Source of the DNA: Prochlorococcus sp. AG-347-G20
Lineage (GTDB): Bacteria > Cyanobacteriota > Cyanobacteriia > PCC-6307 > Cyanobiaceae
Reading direction: 5' to 3'
Length of the DNA: 62,400 bases
Assembly: GCA_003281645.1 (NCBI GenBank)
Contig: QCBJ01000009.1
Span: 1 to 62,400, forward strand
The notes under the pieces were generated by a model, which was not told the DNA's origin, ran no database searches, and saw only the letters and a list, made by a program, of their open reading frames with translations. This document shows, piece by piece, positions 37,911 to 49,245 of the stretch. Positions within the stretch are counted from its first letter, which is position 1. Every line of letters begins with the position of its first letter. The translations under genes and the position numbers were made by a program.

Positions 37911-38450
37911 ATGATAAATCAAAATGAATGGTTGACTGTTGGCTTAATAACATCATGTCATGGAATTAATGGACAGGTAAAGGTTAAATCTCTAAGTGAC
38001 TTTGAAGAAAGATTTTTAAAACCAGGAATTAGATGGTTGCAAAAAGAAAATGAACCTCCTTCAAAAATAGAACTTATATCTGGTTTCAAACAGCCAGGTA
38101 AAGAAACCTTCGTAGTTAAGTTGCAAGGAATAAATACAAGGAATCATGCAGAAAAACTAAAAAAATTTAAAATTCTTGTAAAAGCCGATACACTACCCAA
38201 ATTACAAAAGGAAGAATTCCACTTGTTAGAACTTGTAAATCTCGAGGTCAGGACTTTAAAAAATGATGAATTAAAAAAAATTGGGAAAGTTATCAATTTA
38301 GAAAATGAGAAAAATAATTTACTTGTTATTGAACTATTTCAAAATCAAAAAAGAGTTCTTGTACCATTTGTTAAAGAAATAGTCCCATTAATAGATATCA
38401 AAAATAATTATCTAGTCATCAATCCTCCAAATGGACTTTTAGAGCTATAA
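37911..38450 (+). CDS. rimM: Ribosome maturation factor RimM
   Basis: RimM assists 30S maturation by binding S19. The N-terminal barrel shows [24 protein letters not shown], and the C-terminal PRC-like domain has [19 protein letters not shown] and [23 protein letters not shown]. Length 179 fits the family. It converges with glmS about 30 bases away. Confidence 0.93.
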   Translation: MINQNEWLTVGLITSCHGINGQVKVKSLSDFEERFLKPGIRWLQKENEPPSKIELISGFKQPGKETFVVKLQGINTRNHAEKLKKFKILVKADTLPKLQKEEFHLLELVNLEVRTLKNDELKKIGKVINLENEKNNLLVIELFQNQKRVLVPFVKEIVPLIDIKNNYLVINPPNGLLEL

Positions 38451-38480
38451 ATTAAAAATATAAATACTTGCAAAAACTCA

Positions 38481-40376
38481 TTATTCAACAGTTACACTTT
38501 TAGCTAAATTTCTTGGTTGATCTACGTCAAGTCCCCTATGAGCTGCAATATGGTAACTCAATAATTGTAAAGGCAGTATATTAATTAGAGGTGAAATCCA
38601 TTCATTAGAGGAGGGAACTTTCATTAAATAATCAAAGATTTCAGTTCCATTACATTCAGGAGCAATACCAATCAAATATGAATCTCTAGCTTTTGCTTCT
38701 TGAGCATTACTGATAACTTTATCAAAAACCTCACCAGGTGAGGCAATAGAAATTACAGGTACTTTTTTATCTAACAAAGCTATTGGACCATGTTTCATTT
38801 CTCCAGCAGGATATCCAGCTGCATGAATGTAACTAATTTCTTTAAGTTTTAACGCGCCTTCAAGGGCAATAGGATAATTTATTCCTCTTCCTAAAAAAAT
38901 AACATCTTTAATATTAAAAAAGTCATGTGCTAGCTTTTCTGAAGATTTATTATGTTTCTCTAAGAGATCTTCTAGTAATGGCGGAAGTTTTATAAGTTCG
39001 TTTATTAATTTACCTATTTCTTCAGGACTTTGATTGCCTTTAATTTGAGCAAATTTTATGGCTAATCCATAAAAAGAAAGTAATTGAGCAAAAAAAGTTT
39101 TTGTTGCTGCAACTCCAACTTCTATTCCTGCACAGATATCAATTATATTTGAGACCTGCCTTCCTATGGAACTCTCTTTTCTATTTGTTATTGCAATAAG
39201 ATTGGGTTTAAATTTTTCATTTTGAATTAAAGAACGTCTTTTAATTTCCATATCTATAGCCGCGATTGTATCAGCAGTTTCTCCGGATTGAGTGACTCCA
39301 ATAGTTAATGTATTTGGCAATAGTGGAGGTGGTGAATATCGAAATTCGCTTGCATAAAAGACATTTGTAGGGATACCTGAAAATTGTTCTAATAAAAAGC
39401 TGCCCACCATTGCAGCATGTTTACTTGTACCACAAGCAATAATTTCAATTCTTTCTATTGATTCAAAAAACTCCGTATCAAATGGATAGTTGATTTGATA
39501 TTGACCATTATCTGAGTTCTTAATTAAATAATTTTCCAACCAGTTTTTTGCAGTCTTTGGCTGATCATATATCTCTTTCAACATGTAGTGTTTGAAATTC
39601 ATCTTATCCATTATTTGTTCTGAGACTTTTAAAGAAACTGGATTTCTATATTGTCTTTCGTTGCTTGAGTCATATATTTCAATGCCAAGCGGAGTCAACA
39701 AAGCTATTTCTTCATCCTCCATAGGCAAAATAATATTCGTAAAGTTTGCAATGGCTGGAGTATCACTCGCACAAATAAATTCTCCTTCACCCAAACCAAT
39801 AATCAAGGGCGCTTGTCTTCTTGCAACTACCAAAGAGGTTGGAGCACCAGACCATAAAACTGCTAAAGCATAAGATCCTTCTAAATCCGATAATACATTT
39901 CTCACAGCTACTAATAATGTTGACCCATTATTCTCAAGATTAAGTTTACTTAATGTACTTAACTCTCTTTGAATTAAATGGGGAATTACTTCGGTATCTG
40001 TATCAGAATTAAAAATAATGCCCTCTTCCTCTAATTTATTTTTTAAATCTTGAAAATTCTCAATAATACCATTTTGAACAACTGCTATATTTCCTGAACT
40101 ATCGGTATGAGGATGTGCGTTTTTAACCTCAGGTTTTCCATGAGTTGCCCATCTGGTATGTCCTATACCCACAGTTCCAGGAATATTATGCTCATTAAGA
40201 TGACTTATTAAATTCTTGAGTTTTCCTTCTGCTTTTTTACAAGAAATACAATTATCTTCGGAATTTATGATTGCAATACCTGCAGAATCATAACCTCTGT
40301 ATTCAAGTTTTTCTAGACCATTAATTAATAATGGTAAAGCTTTTTTATATCCAGTTACAGCAACTATTCCACACAT
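38481..40376 (-). CDS. glmS: Glutamine-fructose-6-phosphate aminotransferase
   Basis: GlmS makes glucosamine-6-phosphate, the entry point to peptidoglycan and lipid A amino sugars. The enzyme needs the catalytic cysteine right after the initiator Met, so ATG at 40376 (MCGIVAVTGY) is the start; a TTG at 40394 is rejected. The glutaminase domain has GIGHTRWATHG and NGIIENFQDL; SIS domains carry ACGTSKHAAMVG, TQSGETADTIAA and GRGINYPIALEGALKLKEISY; the end is QPRNLAKSVTVE. No glmS ribozyme is visible upstream. Confidence 0.96.
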   Translation of the reverse strand: MCGIVAVTGYKKALPLLINGLEKLEYRGYDSAGIAIINSEDNCISCKKAEGKLKNLISHLNEHNIPGTVGIGHTRWATHGKPEVKNAHPHTDSSGNIAVVQNGIIENFQDLKNKLEEEGIIFNSDTDTEVIPHLIQRELSTLSKLNLENNGSTLLVAVRNVLSDLEGSYALAVLWSGAPTSLVVARRQAPLIIGLGEGEFICASDTPAIANFTNIILPMEDEEIALLTPLGIEIYDSSNERQYRNPVSLKVSEQIMDKMNFKHYMLKEIYDQPKTAKNWLENYLIKNSDNGQYQINYPFDTEFFESIERIEIIACGTSKHAAMVGSFLLEQFSGIPTNVFYASEFRYSPPPLLPNTLTIGVTQSGETADTIAAIDMEIKRRSLIQNEKFKPNLIAITNRKESSIGRQVSNIIDICAGIEVGVAATKTFFAQLLSFYGLAIKFAQIKGNQSPEEIGKLINELIKLPPLLEDLLEKHNKSSEKLAHDFFNIKDVIFLGRGINYPIALEGALKLKEISYIHAAGYPAGEMKHGPIALLDKKVPVISIASPGEVFDKVISNAQEAKARDSYLIGIAPECNGTEIFDYLMKVPSSNEWISPLINILPLQLLSYHIAAHRGLDVDQPRNLAKSVTVE

Positions 40377-40457
40377 ACGAATTTTTTTTTTCAATTATAT
40401 TGAAATAAAACGCGTATTTACTAAAACATGGACTCTCTTAAAACTGCACTATAAAAA

Positions 40458-40727
<270 letters not shown>

Positions 40728-40731
40728 TTAT

Positions 40732-40737
40732 ATAATA
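40732..40737 (-). promoter_or_regulatory. Possible psaC -10 box
   Basis: On the minus strand TATTAT followed by ATAAC lies about 30 bases before the psaC ATG. No good -35 or HLR1 repeat can be seen at the right spacing, so the call is tentative. Confidence 0.3.
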
Positions 40738-40836
40738 CTATTGTCTTACAAAGAAATTAAAAAAATTAAGATATGCTTCACTCTTGTTAACTCTAGGGCA
40801 TAAAATCATATAGATATTTAGTAATTTCCATAAACT

Positions 40837-41076
40837 ATGTCACAAGAAATCCTCGAAAAAGTCTGTTCTATTGTTTCAGAACAATTAAGCGTTGAAGCAG
40901 GAGAAGTCAAATCAGATTCAAATTTCCAAAATGATTTAGGTGCAGACTCTCTAGATACTGTTGAATTAGTCATGGCTCTTGAAGAAGCATTTGATATTGA
41001 AATTCCTGATGAAGCAGCTGAAGGAATAGCAACTGTTGGCGATGCTGTAAAATTCATCGAAGAAAAAAAAGGTTAG
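40837..41076 (+). CDS. acpP: Acyl carrier protein
   Basis: The carrier of growing fatty-acid chains. [25 protein letters not shown] holds the serine that receives phosphopantetheine, and the acidic composition and 79-residue length are typical. It is followed by fabF after six bases and then tktA, an acpP-fabF-tktA order shared by cyanobacteria. Confidence 0.97.
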   Translation: MSQEILEKVCSIVSEQLSVEAGEVKSDSNFQNDLGADSLDTVELVMALEEAFDIEIPDEAAEGIATVGDAVKFIEEKKG

Positions 41077-41082
41077 TATAGA

Positions 41083-42327
41083 ATGCCAAATTTCCATCGA
41101 GTAGTTATTACTGGTATCGGAGCAGTAACTCCAATTGGTAATAACATTGATGAATATTTAGTCGGTCTTCAAGCAGGTACTAATGGAGTTTCAGATATTA
41201 CTCTCTTTGATCCTGAAAAACATCCCTGCAAATTTGCTGCAGAAGTAAAAAATCTTCAATCTGAAAATTTTATTGAAGCTAAAGAATCCAAAAGATGGGA
41301 TCGTTTTTCCCAGTTTGGAGTTATTGCTGCAAAGCAAGCCTTTAATGATTCTGGACTTGAAATTACTGAAGCTAATGCATCAAGAATTGGAGTGATTATT
41401 GGTTCTGGTGTTGGAGGCTTACTAACTATGGAAAGTCAAGCTCAAATATTGAGTCATAAAGGGCCTAAGAGAGTAAGTCCATTTACAGTCCCAATGATGA
41501 TTCCAAACATGGCCACTGGATTGGCTGCAATAGCTTTGGGTGCAAAAGGGCCAAGTTCCTCTGTATCCACCGCATGCGCTGCCGGTTCAAATGCAATTGG
41601 TGATTCTTTTAGATTACTCCAACTTGGAAAAGCAGATGCAATGATCTGTGGGGGGGCAGAAGCAAGTATTACGCCTCTTGGAGTAGCTGGTTTTGCCAGT
41701 GCTAAAGCTCTTTCTTCCAGAAATGAAAGCCCTCAAACTGCTAGCAGACCTTTTGATGCTGAAAGAGATGGATTTGTTATTGGAGAGGGATCTGGAATTC
41801 TTGTTTTAGAAACTTTAGAAAATGCACAAAAAAGGAATGCGAGAATTTATGCAGAAATAATTGGTTATGGAACAACATGTGATGCTCATCATATAACTGC
41901 TCCATCTCCAGGCGGGATTGGAGGCGCCGAAGCTATCAAATTAGCAATTGAGGATGCTTGTCTTAGCATTGAAAAAGTTGATTACATAAATGCTCATGGA
42001 ACAAGTACATCAGCTAATGATAAAAATGAAACTTCTGCAATTAAATCTATTTTTAGAGACAGATCTTACCTCATTCCTGTAAGCTCTACTAAGTCGATGA
42101 CAGGTCATCTCTTAGGAGGCTCAGGAGGTATAGAAGCTGTAGCTTGTATACTTTCTTTGACACATAATTTTATCCCTCCTACAATTAACTACGTCAATCG
42201 AGATCCTGAATGTGATCTTGATTATGTACCAAATAATGCAAGAGAAGCTCAAGTAGGAGTTGCTCTTTCTAATTCTTTCGGCTTTGGTGGTCACAATGTT
42301 TGCCTTGCTTTCAGCAAACTGAATTGA
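41083..42327 (+). CDS. fabF: Beta-ketoacyl-ACP synthase II
   Basis: FabF condenses malonyl-ACP with acyl-ACP. The catalytic Cys is in [17 protein letters not shown], the two histidines in [16 protein letters not shown] and [15 protein letters not shown], and the end is [17 protein letters not shown]. Length 414 is standard. Directly behind acpP. Confidence 0.97.
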   Translation: MPNFHRVVITGIGAVTPIGNNIDEYLVGLQAGTNGVSDITLFDPEKHPCKFAAEVKNLQSENFIEAKESKRWDRFSQFGVIAAKQAFNDSGLEITEANASRIGVIIGSGVGGLLTMESQAQILSHKGPKRVSPFTVPMMIPNMATGLAAIALGAKGPSSSVSTACAAGSNAIGDSFRLLQLGKADAMICGGAEASITPLGVAGFASAKALSSRNESPQTASRPFDAERDGFVIGEGSGILVLETLENAQKRNARIYAEIIGYGTTCDAHHITAPSPGGIGGAEAIKLAIEDACLSIEKVDYINAHGTSTSANDKNETSAIKSIFRDRSYLIPVSSTKSMTGHLLGGSGGIEAVACILSLTHNFIPPTINYVNRDPECDLDYVPNNAREAQVGVALSNSFGFGGHNVCLAFSKLN

Positions 42328-42370
42328 AGACAACCAATTCTGTATTTCCAACTTAACTTATTTTAAAACA

Positions 42371-44377
42371 ATGGTCGCTGCATCTGTTTCATTAGAATCA
42401 CTTTGTGTAAATAGTATAAGAATGCTTGCTGTAGATGCAGTAAATAAATCTAATAGTGGTCATCCCGGATTGCCAATGGGATGTGCTCCTATGGGTTATG
42501 CATTATGGCAAAACATACTTAATCACAACCCTAATAACCCAAAATGGTTCAATAGAGACCGTTTTGTATTATCAGCTGGTCATGGCTGTATGCTGTTGTA
42601 TTCCTTGCTTCATTTGACAGGATATAAATCAGTTTCCATAGAAGATATTAAAGAATTTAGGCAATGGGGATCAAAAACTCCTGGACATCCAGAAACATTC
42701 GAAACTGAAGGTGTTGAAGTTACAGCTGGTCCTCTTGGAGCCGGCATTTCAAATGCGGTTGGTTTAGCAATAGCTGAAACACACTTAGCAGCTAAATTTA
42801 ATAAGCCTGATTGCAATATAGTTGATCACTATACTTACGTCATAATGGGCGATGGCTGTAATCAAGAAGGTATTGCATCAGAGGCCTGCTCATTAGCTGG
42901 TCATCTTAAGCTTGGAAAATTAATTGCACTCTATGACGATAATCAAATTACAATTGACGGGCGAACCGACGTTTCTTTTACCGAAGATGTCTTAAAAAGA
43001 TACGAAGCTTATGGTTGGCATGTACAACATGTTGAAGATGGGAATCATGATGTTAGAGGAATCACTGAAGCTATCGAAAAAGCAAAATTAATTACAGATA
43101 AGCCTTCTATTATAAAAATTTCTACAACCATAGGTTATGGTTCTCCCAATAAATCAGATACTGCTGGAATTCATGGAGCAGCTGTTGGAGAAGAAGAAGC
43201 TGTATTAACTAGAGAGTTTCTAAATTGGGAATATGCTCCATTTGAAATACCGGATGAAGTATATACGCATTTCAGAAAATCAATAAACAAAGGTGAAAAT
43301 TTAGAGAAAGAATGGGATTCTAAATTTGAAGAATATCAAAAAAAATATCCCTCTGAAGGAGCCGAGTTAAAAAGAATGTTAGAGGGTAAATTACCTGAGA
43401 ATTGGGACTCAGATCTCCCCTCTTATTCGCCTAATGATAAAGGGTTAGCCACCAGAAAGCATTCACAAATATGTTTGGGTGCTCTAGGTCCTAACCTACC
43501 TGAATTAATTGGAGGGTCTGCAGATTTAACTCACTCTAATTACACAGATATAAAAGGAGAAACTGGATCATTCCAGCCACATAGCCCTGAAAAAAGATAT
43601 TTACATTTTGGTGTTCGAGAGCATGCAATGGCAGCTGTACTTAATGGTATTGCTTATCACAACAGTGGTCTTATCCCTTATGGTGGAACCTTCCTTGTTT
43701 TCGCCGATTATATGAGAGGCTCAATGAGGCTTTCAGCACTAAGCGAATTAGGAGTAATCTATGTCTTAACTCACGATTCAATTGGTGTAGGAGAAGATGG
43801 CCCAACACATCAACCTATTGAAACTATCCCTTCTCTTCGTGCCATGCCTAATATGCTAGTTTTTAGACCTGGAGATGGCAATGAGACTAGTGGAGCTTAT
43901 AAGCTTGCTATTCAAAATCGAAAAAGACCTTCTGCCCTTTGTTTAAGTAGACAAGGTATGCCAAATCAAGAAAATACTTCGATAAACAAAGTTGCTCTAG
44001 GAGGATATGTAGTTTCCGATTGTGAAGGTACACCAGATCTAATATTCATTGGTACTGGAAGCGAACTGAATCTTTGCATTGAAGCAAGTAAGGAAATTTC
44101 AAGCTTAGGTAAAAAAATCAGAGTTGTTTCTATGCCTTGTGTAGAACTTTTTGAAGAGCAAGAAGAATCTTATAAAGAAAGTGTTTTACCAAGTAGTGTG
44201 AAAAAGAGAGTTGTAGTAGAAGCTGCCCATTCGTTTGGATGGCATAAATATACAGGTTTTGAGGGAATTTGTATTACTATGGACAGATTTGGTGCATCAG
44301 CACCAGGTGGAGAATGTATGAAAAATTTTGGATTTACTGTCGAAAACGTAGTTAATAAGACGAAGGAAATTTTATAA
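42371..44377 (+). CDS. tktA: Transketolase
   Basis: Transketolase moves two-carbon units in the Calvin cycle and pentose phosphate pathway. The thiamine diphosphate motif is [32 protein letters not shown] (read in two parts), with [18 protein letters not shown] at the start, and [36 protein letters not shown] in the middle domain. Length 668 is normal. It converges with thiC, 14 bases away; thiC makes precursor for its cofactor. Confidence 0.98.
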   Translation: MVAASVSLESLCVNSIRMLAVDAVNKSNSGHPGLPMGCAPMGYALWQNILNHNPNNPKWFNRDRFVLSAGHGCMLLYSLLHLTGYKSVSIEDIKEFRQWGSKTPGHPETFETEGVEVTAGPLGAGISNAVGLAIAETHLAAKFNKPDCNIVDHYTYVIMGDGCNQEGIASEACSLAGHLKLGKLIALYDDNQITIDGRTDVSFTEDVLKRYEAYGWHVQHVEDGNHDVRGITEAIEKAKLITDKPSIIKISTTIGYGSPNKSDTAGIHGAAVGEEEAVLTREFLNWEYAPFEIPDEVYTHFRKSINKGENLEKEWDSKFEEYQKKYPSEGAELKRMLEGKLPENWDSDLPSYSPNDKGLATRKHSQICLGALGPNLPELIGGSADLTHSNYTDIKGETGSFQPHSPEKRYLHFGVREHAMAAVLNGIAYHNSGLIPYGGTFLVFADYMRGSMRLSALSELGVIYVLTHDSIGVGEDGPTHQPIETIPSLRAMPNMLVFRPGDGNETSGAYKLAIQNRKRPSALCLSRQGMPNQENTSINKVALGGYVVSDCEGTPDLIFIGTGSELNLCIEASKEISSLGKKIRVVSMPCVELFEEQEESYKESVLPSSVKKRVVVEAAHSFGWHKYTGFEGICITMDRFGASAPGGECMKNFGFTVENVVNKTKEIL

Positions 44378-44391
44378 CTACTAATTGATAA

Positions 44392-45762
44392 CTACACTGA
44401 AGTATTGCATTCTTCAAGCTTATCTTTTAGCTTATCAAGAGATTCATCAGAAATCTTTGAATTCATTGGACAATGTTTAGGGCCACACATTGAGCAAAAC
44501 TCCGCTTTTTTAAAGATTTCTTCAGGCAGTGTCTCATCATGGTACTGCTTCGCCCTTTCCGGATCTAACGAAAGTTCGAATTGTTTGTTCCAATCAAAGT
44601 TATACCTTGCATGGCTAAGTTCATCATCTCGATCACGGGCGCCAGCTCTATGTCTTGCTATATCAGCAGCGTGAGCAGCTATTTTATAAGCAATTAAACC
44701 TTCTCTTACATCTTCTGCATTTGGTAGACCTAGATGTTCTTTCGGCGTTACATAACATAACATAGAAGTTCCATACCACCCTGCCATCGCTGCACCAATA
44801 GCACTTGAAATATGGTCATAACCAGGGGATATATCGGTCACTAATGGACCAAGCACATAAAATGGGGCTTCTGAACATTCTTCCATTTGCTTTCTCACAT
44901 TAAACTCAATTTGGTCCATGGGTACATGACCAGGACCCTCAACCATAACTTGAACATTATGTTCCCATGCTCTTCTAGTAAGCTCGCCTAAGGTCTTCAA
45001 TTCAGCTAGCTGGGCATCATCAGAAGCATCATGCAAACATCCAGGCCTTAATGAGTCTCCTAAAGAAAAAGTACAATCATATTTCTTGAAAATCTCACAG
45101 ATATCATCAAACCTTGTATAAAGGGGATTTTGTTTAAAATGATGTAACATCCATTGGGCTAAAATACCTCCCCCTCTACTGACAATTCCAGTAATTCTTC
45201 CTTTAACTTTTGGCAAATGCTCTATTAATAGACCAGCATGAATAGTTTGATAATCTACGCCCTGCTGACAATGTTTTTCAATAATATGAAGAAAATCGTC
45301 TTCTGTTAGTCTATCTATTGAACCATGAACACTTTCTAAAGCTTGATAAACAGGAACAGTTCCTATAGGAACAGGAGATTCTTGAATAATTGCTTGTCGG
45401 ACTTCATCTAAATTTACTCCTCCCGTAGAAAGATCCATAACCGTATCAGCACCATATTTAACAGCAAGTTTGAGCTTTTCTACTTCTTCATTGATATCAC
45501 TTGCATTAGGGGAAGCACCTATATTGGCATTAACTTTGCATCTAGAAGCAATACCTATAGACATTGGCTCAAGATTCAAATGATTAATATTAGCTGGAAT
45601 AATTAATCTTCCTCTTGCCACTTCTTCCATTATTAAAGAAGAAGGAAGATTCTCTTTTTTAGCAACAAAATCCATTTCTTCCGTGATATATCCATTTCTC
45701 GCAAAGTTCATCTGAGTTACATTGTCTTTCCCAAGGCGAGGCTTAATCCAAGAACTTCTCAT
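44392..45762 (-). CDS. thiC: Phosphomethylpyrimidine synthase
   Basis: ThiC, a radical SAM enzyme, rearranges aminoimidazole ribotide to the pyrimidine of thiamine. The C-terminal cluster motif is [12 protein letters not shown] (CxxCxxxxC). Other family segments are [42 protein letters not shown] and [15 protein letters not shown]. Length is 456 residues, the short cyanobacterial form. A TPP riboswitch occupies the leader, so thiC should be turned down when thiamine diphosphate is plentiful. Confidence 0.98.
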   Translation of the reverse strand: MRSSWIKPRLGKDNVTQMNFARNGYITEEMDFVAKKENLPSSLIMEEVARGRLIIPANINHLNLEPMSIGIASRCKVNANIGASPNASDINEEVEKLKLAVKYGADTVMDLSTGGVNLDEVRQAIIQESPVPIGTVPVYQALESVHGSIDRLTEDDFLHIIEKHCQQGVDYQTIHAGLLIEHLPKVKGRITGIVSRGGGILAQWMLHHFKQNPLYTRFDDICEIFKKYDCTFSLGDSLRPGCLHDASDDAQLAELKTLGELTRRAWEHNVQVMVEGPGHVPMDQIEFNVRKQMEECSEAPFYVLGPLVTDISPGYDHISSAIGAAMAGWYGTSMLCYVTPKEHLGLPNAEDVREGLIAYKIAAHAADIARHRAGARDRDDELSHARYNFDWNKQFELSLDPERAKQYHDETLPEEIFKKAEFCSMCGPKHCPMNSKISDESLDKLKDKLEECNTSV

Positions 45763-45813
45763 AATTTCTTAATTTTTAAAAGTGTTATTACTAAAGTTTG
45801 ATCAAATCTCAAC

Positions 45814-45888
45814 TTCCCTGCATCAAAATTAATGATTCAGGTTCAAAGGGTATGATCTCAGCTAAGTTAAATTTCTTAGCACCCCTAG
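45814..45888 (-). promoter_or_regulatory. TPP riboswitch upstream of thiC
   Basis: Reading the minus strand, the leader holds the THI-element signatures in order: AGGGGTGCT near 45887-45879, CTGAGAT near 45860, ACCCTTTGAACCTGA around 45852-45838, and GATGCAGGGAAG near 45822-45813. These are the pairing and TPP-binding parts of the aptamer. About 50 bases follow before the thiC ATG at 45762, enough for an expression platform; a TTTGATCAAA palindrome occurs there. A transcription terminator is not obvious, suggesting control of translation or processing. Confidence 0.92.
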
Positions 45889-45941
45889 TATTTATCTTAT
45901 TAATAGCTCTTTTCTAAAAATAAGTCATCTCATATTGCGTG

Positions 45942-45970
45942 AAAATAAATAAAATTGTTTTATTTATTTT
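45942..45970. terminator. Perfect 13-bp AT-only hairpin at a gene end
   Basis: AAAATAAATAAAA (45942-45954) and TTTTATTTATTTT (45958-45970) form a perfect stem with a TTG loop. It overlaps the stop codon of the 71-residue gene on the minus strand. Being all A/T, it is weaker than usual terminators, but runs of T on both sides fit a two-way stop between that gene and the thiC leader. Confidence 0.4.
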
Positions 45971-46175
45971 TTTGATAAGACTTTATCTTTTTTAAAATAT
46001 TTTTTCTATCCAATTGTCTGCTTATACCCCTCTCCAAAATAATTACAATCCCCATTAAGCCAATAGGTAAATAAAAAATCTTCTTGGAATTATCCCTAAA
46101 TATTAATCCGATGGCAGATATAAAAATCATTAAAGGTGCTACAAAAGATAAAATATATCTTTTATTAATTTTCAT
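45960..46175 (-). CDS. Small membrane protein, 71 residues
   Basis: Two hydrophobic helices (YILSFVAPLMIFISAIGLIF and IFYLPIGLMGIVIILE) with a basic, lysine-rich C-terminus (DRKNILKKIKSYQKNK) make this a likely inner-membrane protein. It overlaps the amidohydrolase stop with ATGA, implying translational coupling. No known family is certain. Confidence 0.65.
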   Translation of the reverse strand: MKINKRYILSFVAPLMIFISAIGLIFRDNSKKIFYLPIGLMGIVIILERGISRQLDRKNILKKIKSYQKNK

Positions 46176-47356
46176 TTGCCAATAGTATTAATTTTTCCAT
46201 TGTTTAATTTTACTATGGATTCTGTTATCACTTTAATTCCAACAGCAATAGCTCTTTCATCCGGATCAAATTTAGAACTATGAAGAGGAGCACATCCCTT
46301 GGAACTAGAAACCCCAAGCCTAAACATAGCTCCAGGAATTTCATTTAAGAATTCAGCGAAATCCTCAGCTCCTAATGATGGTTTTTGTAATTCGATTACA
46401 TTTTTTTGACCCAAAACTTTAATTCCCGAATCTCTGAGGACTCTATTAATTTCAGGATTATTATTAACTGCTGGAGTGATTTCTCTAAATCTTACTTTTG
46501 CTTCAGCTCCGCAAGTATTAGCTAAAGAAGTGATATTTTCATTGAGCCAATTACCAATATTCGTAAATACTTTACGATTAGTGCATCGAACAGTACCAAT
46601 TAAATTAACCTTTTCTGCGAGAACATTAAAAGCATTGCCACCATTTATTTTCCCAAAAGTTATTACTACTGGATCAAGAGGGTCTAACGTCCGTGTTATT
46701 GATTCTTGAATTCCCGAGATAACTTTTGAGGCCGCCCAAATAGCATCAACTCCTTCATGAGGTCGAGCACCATGGCCTGATTTTCCTTTAATCTCAACAT
46801 TAAGTTCTCCGGCAGCTGCAGTTAAACTTCCCTCTTTAATGCCAATTGTCCCTACGGATAAATCAGGGTAGACATGAACTCCCAAAATATGGGTTAAACC
46901 ATTAGTTGCACCATCCTTAATCATCCATCTAGCTCCACTCGCAATTTCTTCAGCAGGCTGAAAAATTATCCGAGTCCCAAAATTTAGTTTTAAATCCTTA
47001 ATAATTTTTGCGACACCCAATCCAATCGAGATATGCAAATCGTGACCACAGGCATGCATAACACCATCTACTTTTGAAGAAAAACTTAATTTAGTTTCCT
47101 CAAATATTGGCAAAGCATCCATATCCACTCTTAAACCTATAATACCTTTATCTAGGGGGCCAAAATCAGCTATAACTCCAGTCCTACCTATAGATTCTCT
47201 AACATTCCAGCCAATATCTTTTAAAAAACCACTGATCAAGATCGCTGTTTGATTTTCAAGTCCACTTAATTCCGGATGTTCATGGATATGTCTTCTTAAG
47301 TTAATTAGTTCATCATTAAACGAATCAATTTTTTTATGTAACTGATCTCTATTCAT
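46172..47356 (-). CDS. M20-family amidohydrolase
   Basis: A zinc peptidase/amidohydrolase of the IAA-amino-acid hydrolase and hippurate hydrolase type. Metal ligands are visible in HACGHDLHISIGLGV and QPAEEIASGARWMI, and GHGARPHEGVDAIWAAS lies in the dimerisation domain; LGAEDFAEFLNEIPGAMFRLG and APLHSSKFDPDE follow. Length 394 is normal. The substrate is unknown, perhaps an N-acyl amino acid. It begins three bases before the TPR gene stop, on the same strand. Confidence 0.88.
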   Translation of the reverse strand: MNRDQLHKKIDSFNDELINLRRHIHEHPELSGLENQTAILISGFLKDIGWNVRESIGRTGVIADFGPLDKGIIGLRVDMDALPIFEETKLSFSSKVDGVMHACGHDLHISIGLGVAKIIKDLKLNFGTRIIFQPAEEIASGARWMIKDGATNGLTHILGVHVYPDLSVGTIGIKEGSLTAAAGELNVEIKGKSGHGARPHEGVDAIWAASKVISGIQESITRTLDPLDPVVITFGKINGGNAFNVLAEKVNLIGTVRCTNRKVFTNIGNWLNENITSLANTCGAEAKVRFREITPAVNNNPEINRVLRDSGIKVLGQKNVIELQKPSLGAEDFAEFLNEIPGAMFRLGVSSSKGCAPLHSSKFDPDERAIAVGIKVITESIVKLNNGKINTIGK

Positions 47357-47359
47357 TAC

Positions 47360-48148
47360 TTATTTTAAGTCGATAAAATTCGTTAAATCTTTAATTGGTT
47401 GAGGAGGCCATCTTCTTATTTTTTTTAACCATTCTTCATCACTATATCTAGGATCTAATTCAGTTACCGCTATCCAATTACTCTCTGCTTTACCAGCTTC
47501 ACCATTAGACCAATTCAAAGCTGTTAAAGCTGCCCTAGCATCTGCAAAAGTTGGATACCGTCTAATTAACTTTATTAATTCTTTTTCAGCTTCATCAATA
47601 TTTCCCAATTGGAAATCTGCTAACGCCAAACTTGACCTAGCCATGGCAAATCCTGGATTATATAAAGCAGCTTTTGAGAATAAATCTCTTGCTTTATCCC
47701 AATGGGATGTAGATCCTTCAACGTTAGCTAAATTATATAATGCAGAGAAATTTTCACTATCTAGGGAAATAACGAACATATAATCCTTTTTCGCTTGCGA
47801 CCATAAACCCAATGCTTCCTCAGCAATCCCCCTGTTAATGTAAGGATCTATTTCACTAGGATTCAAACTTATTGCCTTATTTTGGTCATCTATTGATCCC
47901 TTAACATCTCCTACAACAAGTCTTACATTTCCTCTATTGCTAAAACCTGCAGCATCATCAGGATAAGAATCGAGATATTGATTCCATTCTTGTAATGCGA
48001 GATTAAATTTTCCGCCTGAACTAAGATCTAACGCATTTTTAAACAAATCCTCTCTCGAAGATAATGAATAGCATGGTGCAATATAAAAAATATTGAAAAA
48101 AATAAAAATTAATAAAAAACAAACCTTAACTTTTTTAAAAGTTATCAT
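47360..48148 (-). CDS. Secreted TPR-repeat protein
   Basis: A tetratricopeptide-repeat protein of 262 residues. A signal-like N-terminus ([23 protein letters not shown]) suggests export to the periplasm or anchoring. Then come about five TPR units, for example [19 protein letters not shown] and [20 protein letters not shown]. The ATG at 48148 is favoured over TTG at 48160; it overlaps the ruvB 3' end by 14 bases. A scaffold role is usual for TPRs, but the partner is unknown. Confidence 0.8.
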   Translation of the reverse strand: MITFKKVKVCFLLIFIFFNIFYIAPCYSLSSREDLFKNALDLSSGGKFNLALQEWNQYLDSYPDDAAGFSNRGNVRLVVGDVKGSIDDQNKAISLNPSEIDPYINRGIAEEALGLWSQAKKDYMFVISLDSENFSALYNLANVEGSTSHWDKARDLFSKAALYNPGFAMARSSLALADFQLGNIDEAEKELIKLIRRYPTFADARAALTALNWSNGEAGKAESNWIAVTELDPRYSDEEWLKKIRRWPPQPIKDLTNFIDLK

Positions 48149-49193
48149 CTTTTGAATCAATGTACTTTTTTCCTATAGCAGTAAGCAATCTTCCTCGAGG
48201 AGTTCTCGTGAGAAAACCAATTTTAATAAGATATGGCTCAACAACAAATTCTAACATTGAAGGATCATCGCCCAACCCAGATGCAATTGAATCAAGGCCA
48301 GTTGGTATATTATTGTTTTGGTTAAGAAAAGATAAATAGTGTCTATCTAAAGAATCCAATCCTTTTTCGTCTATTTGGTAAGAATTTAAAGCTTTTTTTA
48401 TTAAATTCACTGAGATAGTATTAGTTTTCATAACAACTTGAGCATAATCTCTAACTCGTCTTAATAATCTTAAAGCAATTCTTGGAGTCCCTCGAGATAT
48501 TTTTGCCAAATCATAAGATGCTTTATCTTCTAAATTGAGGTTTATTAATCGGGAGAAATTAACAATAATTTGTTTTAATTCATCACATGTATAGAATTCA
48601 ATTTTCTGAGATATCCCAAATCTGTCTCTTAGAGGTGCACTTATTGAGGCTAATTTAGTTGTCGCGCCAATCAGAGTAAACCTAGGAAGATTAATTGTTC
48701 TACAACGGGCTCCTCTATTAGCTCCCATAGTTAAGTCAAGTCTAAAATCCTCCATTGCAGAATATAACAACTCTTCAGTTAACCTATTTAAGCGATGTAT
48801 CTCATCGATAAATAAAACTTCACCTTCTTTTAATCCAAGAAGTAAACCTACAATATCTCTTGGCCTTTCAATTGCTGGTGCAGTCGCAATCCTACATTTT
48901 GTATTCAATTCGTGGGCTATCAAAAAAGCAAGAGTAGTCTTACCTAGACCAGGCTGTCCATATAAAAGAGTATGCTCCAAAGGTTCTTTTCTAATAATTG
49001 AAGCATCTATAGCTATTCTTAAAGAAGATTTAAGTTGTTCTTGGCCAATAAATTCTTTTAAATTAAGAGGCCGGGCTAAGTTCAAATTATTATTTCTCTT
49101 TTCTTCTGGAATATTTTTTGAATCAACTAGCCTAAGTTCTTTTTTACGAAAAGAAAAGTCATTATCGCCTATATTGGAAGAAATTATTGCCAT
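48135..49193 (-). CDS. ruvB: Holliday junction helicase RuvB
   Basis: RuvB is the hexameric AAA+ motor that drives branch migration with RuvA. Walker A is [13 protein letters not shown], Walker B DEIHRLNR, then the sensor region [17 protein letters not shown] and the winged-helix end [10 protein letters not shown]. Length 352 is normal. It is divergent from smpB across about 50 bases. No LexA box is visible. Confidence 0.97.
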   Translation of the reverse strand: MAIISSNIGDNDFSFRKKELRLVDSKNIPEEKRNNNLNLARPLNLKEFIGQEQLKSSLRIAIDASIIRKEPLEHTLLYGQPGLGKTTLAFLIAHELNTKCRIATAPAIERPRDIVGLLLGLKEGEVLFIDEIHRLNRLTEELLYSAMEDFRLDLTMGANRGARCRTINLPRFTLIGATTKLASISAPLRDRFGISQKIEFYTCDELKQIIVNFSRLINLNLEDKASYDLAKISRGTPRIALRLLRRVRDYAQVVMKTNTISVNLIKKALNSYQIDEKGLDSLDRHYLSFLNQNNNIPTGLDSIASGLGDDPSMLEFVVEPYLIKIGFLTRTPRGRLLTAIGKKYIDSKDDNF

Positions 49194-49245
49194 AATGAAA
49201 GGTTAATTGCAATTGTTCTGAGTAGAAAGATTTTTTACAACTAAA

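Noticed and set aside
40377..40394. TTG start for glmS adding six residues
   Set aside because: The glutaminase cysteine must follow the initiator Met, so ATG at 40376 is right.
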